A stretch of DNA of 5,766 bases from Planctomycetota bacterium. GTDB lineage: Bacteria; Planctomycetota; UBA1135. A program made the position numbers and the translations under genes. Position 1 is the stretch's first letter. Every line of letters starts with the position of its first letter. The stretch is taken from NCBI GenBank assembly GCA_029243845.1, contig JAQWRF010000339.1, positions 1-5,766 on the forward strand. The letters run 5' to 3'. The notes under the pieces are model-generated. The model did no database searches, was not told the DNA's origin, and was given only the letters and a program-made list of their open reading frames with translations. This document shows, piece by piece, positions 1 through 5,766 of the stretch.

Positions 1-600
1 GCACAGATCTTGAAGGTTGGCCAAATAGCCATCCATTGAGAATACACCGTCTGTAGAAATAAGGATGCGCCGCGCATTTGCCGCCTGCGCTTCTTGCAGA
101 CAACGTTCGAGGTCGGCCATATCGCTATTGTTGTAACGGAAACGCTGCGCCTTGCATAAGCGTACGCCGTCGATGATGGAGGCGTGGTTTAACGCATCAG
201 AGATAATGGCGTCTTCGGCAGTTAGCAAAACTTCGAATAATCCGCCGTTGGCGTCGAAACAGCTTGAATAAAGAATCGTATCTTCAAAGCCCAAGAACTC
301 TGAGATGTTAGTCTCGAGTTGTTTGTGGATGTCTTGTGTTCCGCAAATGAAACGCACCGATGACATGCCGAAGCCGCGCTCTTGCAAGCAATCGCTGGCT
401 GCTTTGATCACTTCATCGTCGTCCGACAAACCAAGGTAGTTGTTAGCACAAAAGTTTAGAACTTGATCGCCGCTATCGACCTTGATACGGGAATCTTGTG
501 GCGTAACAATAACGCGCTCGCTCTTCCAGAGGCCGGCGTCTTTAATCTCTTGAAGTTCGGCGGAGATTCCGTCGAGAAAGGACTGCTTAGAGTTATCCAT
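1..600 (-). CDS. kbl: 2-amino-3-ketobutyrate CoA ligase (glycine C-acetyltransferase), 3' end outside window
   Basis: This PLP-dependent cytosolic enzyme of the alpha-oxoamine synthase family cleaves 2-amino-3-ketobutyrate with CoA to give glycine and acetyl-CoA, the second step of threonine breakdown after Tdh. The frame is open for exactly 200 codons from the ATG at 600 to the window edge, about half of the roughly 400-residue family length. The translation closely follows the E. coli protein as I remember it: [10 protein letters not shown] (residues 49-58), [15 protein letters not shown] (76-90), SSCFDANGG (112-120), [12 protein letters not shown] (134-145) and TDGVFSMDG (183-191). H139 in the NHAS motif is the residue expected to stack on the PLP ring. 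The PLP-binding lysine lies beyond the window. The start is one base after the tdh stop and I see no clear Shine-Dalgarno sequence, so translational coupling to tdh is likely. The order tdh-kbl is the reverse of E. coli kbl-tdh. Identification is firm. Confidence 0.96.
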   Translation of the reverse strand, partial: MDNSKQSFLDGISAELQEIKDAGLWKSERVIVTPQDSRIKVDSGDQVLNFCANNYLGLSDDDEVIKAASDCLQERGFGMSSVRFICGTQDIHKQLETNISEFLGFEDTILYSSCFDANGGLFEVLLTAEDAIISDALNHASIIDGVRLCKAQRFRYNNSDMADLERCLQEAQAANARRILISTDGVFSMDGYLANLQDLC

Positions 601-601
601 G

Positions 602-1675
602 TTATTTTTGTGGGTCTAAAACTACTTTTAGCGCTTGACCAGAATCAAGTAATTCAATGCCGTGCGAGAATTCGCTAAGGGGCAAGCGATGCGTAACTAC
701 GTGCTCGATATTTAAGCCACGCTCGAGCAAAGACAGCATTTCTGTCCAGGTGCCAAACATGCGGCGGCCGAGAATACCTTTCCAAGTGATTCCTTTAAAG
801 ATGAAATCACGCGCGAAGTTTTGAATGGCGAGGTCACTGCCTGAAGGTATGCCGAGTTGCATCATTTCGCCGCCGGGATACAGCAAATCGAGGCCGACTT
901 TAATGGCTGCAGGCGCACCTGACATTTCAAGCACGACATCAACACCGCCGTTAGTCTGCTGGCGAATTTCATCAAGCATTGAGCTGCCTTCAGTAGCAGG
1001 GTTGTGTACGAAAACAGGTACTTTTGAATCTAAAGACTCAACCCAGTCACGCGCGCGCTGTGAATTACCCTGTTGCACTTCGCAAATAGTCAGCGACGCT
1101 GCACCTTCAAACTCAACAACACTGGCCGCCATCGCGCCAATTGCGCCATAGCCACTCAGCAAAACATGTCGGCCCGCAATCGACGATGCCGATTCAACAG
1201 TGTGCACCGCATTACCCAAAGCGTCAAGTAAGGCACCAATATGCGGTGGCACAAACCTTTCGTCGAGGCGCACCACATTAGAGGCCGGCACCACCACGTA
1301 TTCCGCGAAGCAGCCATCACGATGTAAACCCGCGATGACAGTCTTCTCACAGATGTGCTGATTGCCTGCGACGCATGCTCGGCATTCGTTACAAGTGATA
1401 TGCATTTCGGCAGAGACATACTCGTCTAGGTGCCATGTGTCTACTCCATCACCCAAGGCCTCAATGTGTCCACAAAATTCGTGGCCGATAATGGTCGGTG
1501 GCGACACCATCGACGAAACCGAGTCGTCCCAATGGTAGATGTGGCGATCGGTGCCACAAATAGCCGTGTTTAACACCTTAATTCGCACCTCGCCAGGCGC
1601 AGGCTCGGGGATGGGTTGGTCGGTGCTAAAACCAACAGCGCCAGCTTCAGGACGCAGCATTTGAATGGCCTTCAT
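602..1675 (-). CDS. tdh: L-threonine 3-dehydrogenase, zinc-dependent medium-chain dehydrogenase
   Basis: It oxidises L-threonine to 2-amino-3-ketobutyrate with NAD+ in the cytosol and feeds Kbl, encoded next to it. The protein has 357 residues from the ATG at 1675, against about 341 in E. coli. Visible features are AICGTD with catalytic zinc ligand C40, GHE with H65 and E66, the structural zinc cysteines C95, C98, C101 and C109, H92 aligned with the specificity histidine H90 of E. coli Tdh, LGNAVHT (153-159), and the Rossmann glycines G175-x-G177-x-x-G180 followed by E199, an acidic residue suited to NAD. EMSGAP (in [13 protein letters not shown]) and the carboxy-terminal THRLPLSEF segment are also Tdh-like. 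An in-frame TTG at 1693 would add six residues, but MKAI at 1675 matches the family amino terminus. One oddity is that the usual GDxV motif reads LDEYV (83-87). Other zinc alcohol or polyol dehydrogenases are less likely because kbl follows. The TAA stop is one base from the kbl ATG. Confidence 0.93.
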   Translation of the reverse strand: MKAIQMLRPEAGAVGFSTDQPIPEPAPGEVRIKVLNTAICGTDRHIYHWDDSVSSMVSPPTIIGHEFCGHIEALGDGVDTWHLDEYVSAEMHITCNECRACVAGNQHICEKTVIAGLHRDGCFAEYVVVPASNVVRLDERFVPPHIGALLDALGNAVHTVESASSIAGRHVLLSGYGAIGAMAASVVEFEGAASLTICEVQQGNSQRARDWVESLDSKVPVFVHNPATEGSSMLDEIRQQTNGGVDVVLEMSGAPAAIKVGLDLLYPGGEMMQLGIPSGSDLAIQNFARDFIFKGITWKGILGRRMFGTWTEMLSLLERGLNIEHVVTHRLPLSEFSHGIELLDSGQALKVVLDPQK

Positions 1676-1683
1676 GTGCCGAT

Positions 1684-1713
1684 ATTCTAGCAATGCGCAG
1701 GCGATGTTGACAA
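1684..1713 (-). promoter_or_regulatory. Candidate sigma70-type promoter for tdh-kbl
   Basis: On the minus strand, TTGTCA (1708-1713, 5 of 6 to TTGACA) is followed after 18 bases by TAGAAT (1684-1689, 5 of 6 to TATAAT). A TGC directly in front of the -10 box fits an extended -10 element. The element fills almost all of the gap between the rodA stop and the tdh start. Transcription would begin about 1676-1678, giving a tdh mRNA with almost no leader. This rests on sequence match only; chance matches of this quality do occur. Confidence 0.45.
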
Positions 1714-2838
1714 TTAACGTGACGATAACAGCGGTGCACGATTACCACCGACGCTAAGAGCAATGCCGATTGCTGCCCCACTGATCATCATCGATGAGCC
1801 ACCAAACGAAATCATCGGTAACGGCAGGCCTGTGGTTGGCCACACGCCGAGAGTCACGCCCACATTGATTACCATATGACTTAAGAAGTGAACCCCTACT
1901 CCCGCCAGAACGAGGCGCGTGAAGCGGCAGCGATGGCGCGAGGAATAGTAAATCAGCAGCAAGCCAAAGCTTAAATACAGCAGCAAGAACGAAGTGGCGC
2001 CAATGAAACCAGACTCTTCTGCTATTACCGGAAACACAAAATCATTATGGCGCTCGGGAAGTCGACCGAGTCGGTTTTCTGGACCTTGCCCCCAACCGTA
2101 ACCTTGCATGCCGCCACTGCCGACGGCCAACTTCGAATGCCACAAGTGATAACCTTCGGCAGCGAGCTCTTCAGGGCTTAACTCATTTTGATGCCACCAA
2201 GTCATGACGCGCTCTTTTTGATAATCCTGAATGACTAGCCATGCGGCAGGTGCCAGGAACAAAGGTAACAGCACCAGCCAACGGTATTTTTTCCATGGCA
2301 TTCCGGCCATCCAGACGAAGGTCATGAATAACGGGACGAACACCAACGATGTCCCGAGGTCGGGTTCAATCAGCACTAAAAATGCTGGCACGAAACACAT
2401 AATCGCCGGTTTAATAATCGCGCGGATTGTTTGTGGACGCGGGTGGTCGGCAAACCATTTAGACAAAGCTAAAATCATGGCGAGTTTCATAAACTCAGAT
2501 GGCTGAATTTTAAACCCAGCGAACATGTCAATCCAACGGCGCGAGTGATTTGTTTCGCGACCGATAAACATCACCAAAATCAACAGTAGTACGCAGATAG
2601 CGTAAATAAGGTAAGTGTGACGGCGCCAGGCGCGCGAGCTTACGACAAAACCTACAACGGCAAACAACACACACGCCGACAGTCTAATCAAGTGCCCGCT
2701 TGGCATTTGCAAATCGTATGAAACGCTCCATTGCAGCTGAGTACCCCAATACAAAATAGCCATTGCCAAAGGAATGATGGGCCAGCAGCTACGACGCAAG
2801 CGCTGCACTAGTGGGCGGCGGAAAAACTTAGCGAGCAT
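1714..2838 (-). CDS. rodA: RodA, SEDS-family peptidoglycan glycosyltransferase of the elongasome
   Basis: RodA is the inner-membrane glycosyltransferase that polymerises lipid II into glycan strands during side-wall growth, working as a complex with PBP2, encoded just upstream. The protein has 374 residues, close to the 370 of E. coli, and consists mostly of hydrophobic segments compatible with the ten-helix SEDS fold, after a basic amino terminus (MLAKFFRRPLVQRLRR). SEDS motifs are in order: RRWID (100-104), QPSEFMKLA (112-120), IEPDLGTS (157-164), SKLAVGSGG (235-243), GWGQGPENRLG (248-258), LPERHNDFVF (260-269) with D266 aligning to the catalytic aspartate, and PTTGLPLPMISFGGSS (334-349). 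All expected key residues are present. The ATG at 2838 lies inside the end of the PBP2 gene (11-base overlap, ATGCTCGCTAA). The ribosome-binding site is weak, so coupled translation is likely. FtsW is the main alternative, but the PBP2 partner favours RodA. Confidence 0.95.
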   Translation of the reverse strand: MLAKFFRRPLVQRLRRSCWPIIPLAMAILYWGTQLQWSVSYDLQMPSGHLIRLSACVLFAVVGFVVSSRAWRRHTYLIYAICVLLLILVMFIGRETNHSRRWIDMFAGFKIQPSEFMKLAMILALSKWFADHPRPQTIRAIIKPAIMCFVPAFLVLIEPDLGTSLVFVPLFMTFVWMAGMPWKKYRWLVLLPLFLAPAAWLVIQDYQKERVMTWWHQNELSPEELAAEGYHLWHSKLAVGSGGMQGYGWGQGPENRLGRLPERHNDFVFPVIAEESGFIGATSFLLLYLSFGLLLIYYSSRHRCRFTRLVLAGVGVHFLSHMVINVGVTLGVWPTTGLPLPMISFGGSSMMISGAAIGIALSVGGNRAPLLSSR

Positions 2839-5404
2839 CCACTTGTACCACGAGTTCTGGAGACAATTGCGGCATGGCCTGCTGCAAGAATTCTTTAAGA
2901 ATGAAACTGGCTATTTGACCGCCGTGCAAACCGGTGTTTTCGCACATAATGCCAAAGGCATATTGCGGATTGTCCGCCGGGAAGTAACCCGTGAACCACG
3001 CATGGGTCGGCTGTGGACTACCGCCCAAGGAAACTTGAGAGGTTCCGGTCTTACCGACGATTTGCCACTTTATCGGGAACTCCGTCTTATAGGCCGTGCC
3101 ACCAAGCTCGTAATTAACTGCACTCAAAGCCTCGGAGATTTGTTTGCGATACCTATCAGCCAAAACAGGAACACCTCTAGTATCTACCGCAGGTGATGCC
3201 CCGCTGCCTTCCACCACGATGCGAGCGCTAGGCAAGGTGGAGGTCGCTAGCCATCCGTATAGTCGCGCCATTTGTAATGGACTTGCCTGCACTCCAACTT
3301 GCCCAATCGCAGTGCGCATCAATCGCATCTGATTGTTACGTAGGGTCTCAAGGTTGACTAAGTAGTTAGCACCCTTCTCTAAGGCTGGCACCTCAAAGCC
3401 TGTTACCGAGCCAAAGCCCAGCGACTTGGCGAGCTGATAAATAGGTGCCGGACCGAGATCGCGAGCCAATTTGTAAAAGTAAATGTTGCACGACTTTTTC
3501 AGCGCGTCGCGCATAGTAATGTCTTGGTGTCCGTAGCGCGAGTCACAACTCAAGACTGAGGTGCTGCCCTCCGCCTGAAAAACGCCCTCGCACCTATAAG
3601 ACTTGTTCCAGAGTGAATCATTTTTCATCAATGCGGCCGCTGCAACTAGCGGCTTAAACGTCGAACCTGGATACGGCGTTTCTTGCGGCCAATAATTACC
3701 AGCCAATGCGCGATGGCGTAACGGTGATGCATTTTTTAGCTCCACCAACTCTTGGTAATCGCGCCGATACTGCTGGCGCCCGAGCAAAGGCGTCGTCGCC
3801 AGCATGGGTACCTGATCATTTTTTATATCAATAAGCGCAAAGCCAACCTTGGGCGTCGCTGGATCAAATTTGGCCGACAAATCGGTACTCGGAAAGTATT
3901 GACGCATGCGCTGTCGGGTATTGGCATAAACTTTGGCAATCGATTTCTCGGCGACTTCGATCAAGTCGATGTCCAGAGACAAGACGACGTCATGGCCATT
4001 CAATGGCGCCGAGTAACGCAACTCTAAGGGCACCTTGCCATCTTCGCCGCCTTCAAGCACCTGTGAGTAACCACGCACGCCGCGTAACACCTGTTCAAAG
4101 GCATCCTCTACCCCACTAATACCGCTAGTCTCATCCGGGCGCAATGTAGCACTCCATAATCGGTGACGCAATTGACGATACTCAGCTTCATCTTCGGCGT
4201 TACGATAAAACATCTTACGTAACTGGCGGAAGCGATCATTCAAGACACGGTACTCGACCAGATTGCTTTCTTGTGGCAAGCGCACCGCGCCCACTATTTG
4301 CGGAATCAGCGCTACCGGGTAATTACGTCGCGTGACTTTTTGCAGGTATAAGCCGGGGTAATCGTCTCCCTGTTGTGCAAGCAAATCTACCAGCTGGTAG
4401 TCAATGTCTTTCGAGAAACTAATCACTCTAAAGCGATGCACGCGATATTCTTGATCGCGCAAAATTCCCGCGGTATCTTTCGGAGCCGCTAATTCGACTT
4501 GCTTCCATAAAGCACTTAACAAACCGACCTGCTGCGACAGTTCTTGCTGCCGAAGTTCTTCACTTGGTGCATTGTCGTCGATGGGGATTAGCATAGCCGC
4601 TAGATATTCCGCGCGCCCATCGAGTTGCCATTGCTGGTGCAATAAATGCGCGGTACTCAGCCGTGATTCAGAATCGCGCAGTTTGCCACGCAGCTCACTT
4701 GAACTATACTGCAATGAGCGCGCGGCAGCATCCTGCAAAGATCGCTGCAGTATCATCAACTGTAATTTCTGGCGACGTTGTTCTATTTTAGTTAATAGAG
4801 TTTGATGCCAATGGCTACCCAATATCCGTTCAATAGCTGTTATGCGTATCTCAAAAAACTTAAGTTGCTCTGCAAAGTGCGCGGCAGCGGCTGGAAACTG
4901 CTCACCAAGGCTGAGTTCGCCGGAATCTAGCCAGCTTAAATATACGTCACGTTGTTCGGTAGCTTTTAGATCAAACATACCCCGCAAATAGTAATTCAAA
5001 TCGTTGCGGTCGCGACAGCTCAACTTTGTCATGCGCTCTGCGCTTAACTGCAGTAACTGCTCTGCCCAATATTGAGCATCAGCCATGCACTGTTCAACAC
5101 CCGGAGCCTCGACATCAAGCAGGGTCAAGGCCGCATGTATTTGCCCCGCCGGGTGCATCCGTCGAAAATCACGGTAGCGGAAATATAAATCGTAAGCGAA
5201 ATCATCTTCGGCAAAGACATCGCCATTAACTGAGGTGATACTCCCGCGCTTAAAAGGGATGGTGTCTTGGTCCAATCGTGAACTGCGTGCCTCACGCTGC
5301 CATTCATCGCCTTCAACGATTTGTAATTGGAATAAGCGACCGATCATTAACCCTCCCAGCAGCAAGAATCCGATCACTAGATGCCAAATCCGTTTATTAT
5401 TCAA
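2828..5404 (-). CDS. mrdA: Penicillin-binding protein 2, peptidoglycan transpeptidase with enlarged N-terminal region
   Basis: This class B penicillin-binding protein would cross-link glycan strands made by RodA during elongation. It is anchored by one membrane helix (about residues 7-29), with the rest in the periplasm. The amino-terminal RGSITSVNG (53-61) corresponds to the family RGxIxDRNG motif. Pedestal motifs continue at HRFRVISFSKDI (323-334), RRNYPVALIPQIVGAV (359-374) and GISGVEDAFEQVLRGVRGY (428-446). The transpeptidase domain follows, with S581-T-F-K584 (nucleophile S581), S638-C-N640 and K785-T-G787, so it looks catalytically intact. Length is 858, against 633 in E. coli. Most of the excess is a helical, Gln/Glu/Leu/Arg-rich insertion at about 85-320, plus smaller ones near 378-425 and 495-515. 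C605 and C620 could pair as a disulfide. The start is TTG, supported by GGAGG six bases upstream and by overlap with the preceding stop. Class and function are firm; assignment to PBP2 rather than FtsI rests on the RodA neighbour and the carboxy-terminal HAWFTGYFPADNP (801-813) pattern. Confidence 0.94.
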   Translation of the reverse strand: MNNKRIWHLVIGFLLLGGLMIGRLFQLQIVEGDEWQREARSSRLDQDTIPFKRGSITSVNGDVFAEDDFAYDLYFRYRDFRRMHPAGQIHAALTLLDVEAPGVEQCMADAQYWAEQLLQLSAERMTKLSCRDRNDLNYYLRGMFDLKATEQRDVYLSWLDSGELSLGEQFPAAAAHFAEQLKFFEIRITAIERILGSHWHQTLLTKIEQRRQKLQLMILQRSLQDAAARSLQYSSSELRGKLRDSESRLSTAHLLHQQWQLDGRAEYLAAMLIPIDDNAPSEELRQQELSQQVGLLSALWKQVELAAPKDTAGILRDQEYRVHRFRVISFSKDIDYQLVDLLAQQGDDYPGLYLQKVTRRNYPVALIPQIVGAVRLPQESNLVEYRVLNDRFRQLRKMFYRNAEDEAEYRQLRHRLWSATLRPDETSGISGVEDAFEQVLRGVRGYSQVLEGGEDGKVPLELRYSAPLNGHDVVLSLDIDLIEVAEKSIAKVYANTRQRMRQYFPSTDLSAKFDPATPKVGFALIDIKNDQVPMLATTPLLGRQQYRRDYQELVELKNASPLRHRALAGNYWPQETPYPGSTFKPLVAAAALMKNDSLWNKSYRCEGVFQAEGSTSVLSCDSRYGHQDITMRDALKKSCNIYFYKLARDLGPAPIYQLAKSLGFGSVTGFEVPALEKGANYLVNLETLRNNQMRLMRTAIGQVGVQASPLQMARLYGWLATSTLPSARIVVEGSGASPAVDTRGVPVLADRYRKQISEALSAVNYELGGTAYKTEFPIKWQIVGKTGTSQVSLGGSPQPTHAWFTGYFPADNPQYAFGIMCENTGLHGGQIASFILKEFLQQAMPQLSPELVVQVDAR

Positions 5405-5766
5405 CTCGTGCCTCCGAACATTGAATTAGAGGAACGGCGCTTTACCACTGCAACAATAAAACCGGTCAACAGCACGCGCCACGCACAGGTCGTGTAAGAG
5501 AGTTGAATGTGATGCTGCGCAGCAACACTCATATCAATAAGTGCCATTGGCACTGCGGACAAAACAGCGCAACTAAAGCGATAAACAAATAACGAATCTG
5601 ATAACAGGCGCGTAAGACTTTCCCGCACCATTAGCGCTGCTAACAGAGAGGCACAGCTAGCAATAGGTGAACAGAGCGCTACCGACGACCGCAATAGAGC
5701 GAAGCACAGAGCCAAAATGATTGGCTTCCGCGCGGAATGCGGCATTGGGGTTGGGACCGCGAGCAG
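5401..5766 (-). CDS. Small membrane protein, probably MreD-like, 5' end outside window
   Basis: The frame is open from the window edge for 121 codons to the TGA at 5401-5403. An ATG at 5745 exists, but the frame stays open and hydrophobic-leaning upstream of it (LLAVPTP), so the true start is probably outside. Counting from the window edge, about four hydrophobic segments are visible (roughly residues 14-32, 33-47, 59-80 and 92-108). A basic end follows (VVKRRSSNS). MreD is an inner-membrane elongasome protein of about 160 residues with several helices and a short basic tail. It is normally encoded between mreC and the PBP2 gene, which matches this position. I do not see a diagnostic MreD motif, and the protein is unusually rich in Ser and Cys. 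The call therefore rests on topology, size and context. The TTGA overlap with the PBP2 start, and the Shine-Dalgarno site inside its last codons, support its being a real, co-translated gene. Confidence 0.55.
   Translation of the reverse strand: MLAVPTPMPHSARKPIILALCFALLRSSVALCSPIASCASLLAALMVRESLTRLLSDSLFVYRFSCAVLSAVPMALIDMSVAAQHHIQLSYTTCAWRVLLTGFIVAVVKRRSSNSMFGGTS
5411..5415 (-). promoter_or_regulatory. Shine-Dalgarno site of the PBP2 gene
   Basis: On the minus strand GGAGG stands six bases before the TTG at 5404. This ideal spacing selects the rare TTG as the PBP2 start. It places the start in a TTGA overlap with the stop of the upstream membrane-protein gene, and no in-frame ATG lies close by. 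The following residues, MNNKRIWHLVIGFLLLGG, form a normal PBP2 membrane anchor. Confidence 0.8.

Noticed and set aside
463..678. Short plus-strand open frame across the kbl/tdh junction
   Set aside because: It is antisense to the kbl start and the tdh end, both of which are firmly identified, and shows no independent support.
1156..1419. Open frame of 87 codons on the minus strand inside tdh
   Set aside because: It lies fully within the well-supported tdh gene in another frame and its translation resembles no family I know.
1676..1693. In-frame TTG at 1693 as the tdh start
   Set aside because: It adds six residues not seen in the Tdh family, the ATG at 1675 gives the family-like MKAI start, and the TTG has no clear ribosome-binding site.
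1676..1713. Terminator between rodA and tdh
   Set aside because: The 38 bases contain no convincing GC-rich hairpin followed by a T run in the minus-strand direction.
2774..3196. Open frame of 140 codons on the plus strand across the rodA/PBP2 junction
   Set aside because: It is antisense to two clearly recognised genes, with no recognisable protein features; it follows from the codon pattern of the opposite strand.
1..5766. Defence system, mobile element, CRISPR array or RNA gene
   Set aside because: Almost every base is accounted for by five co-directional housekeeping-type genes; no repeat array, transposase, integrase or tRNA-like sequence is visible.

Overview
The window is almost completely coding, and every gene lies on the minus strand. 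It appears to be one co-directional block, read here from right to left (5766 down to 1). It joins the end of a cell-elongation (rod-shape) operon to a threonine-degradation pair. Five genes are supported. They are the 3' part of a small membrane protein that is probably MreD-like (5401-5766), a penicillin-binding protein 2 transpeptidase (2828-5404), the SEDS glycosyltransferase RodA (1714-2838), L-threonine 3-dehydrogenase Tdh (602-1675), and the first 200 codons of 2-amino-3-ketobutyrate CoA ligase Kbl (1-600). No stretch over 300 bases lacks a gene. The only real gap is the 38 bases at 1676-1713.

Layout and coupling. The MreD-like gene ends in TGA, which overlaps the TTG start of the PBP2 gene (TTGA), with a strong GGAGG ribosome-binding site in front. 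The PBP2 and rodA genes overlap by 11 bases. After a 38-base gap holding a good candidate promoter comes tdh, and its stop is one base away from the kbl start. The first three genes fit the common mreBCD-mrdA-rodA order: PBP2 and RodA form the paired transpeptidase and glycosyltransferase of the elongasome. Tdh and Kbl act in sequence, converting threonine to 2-amino-3-ketobutyrate and then to glycine plus acetyl-CoA.

Organism. A RodA/PBP2/MreD-type elongation operon suggests a rod-shaped diderm bacterium with peptidoglycan, and base composition looks roughly balanced. Kbl is very close to the E. coli type. PBP2 is about 220 residues longer than usual and has a long helical insertion, and some RodA loops remind me of planctomycete or other PVC-type sequences. 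I cannot assign a phylum safely from this window.

The most unusual items are the enlarged N-terminal region of PBP2, the possible near-leaderless tdh promoter placed exactly between the two functional modules, and the altered GDxV motif of Tdh. I see no defence system, mobile element, CRISPR array, RNA gene or convincing terminator. The window looks like chromosomal core genes with some lineage-specific modifications.
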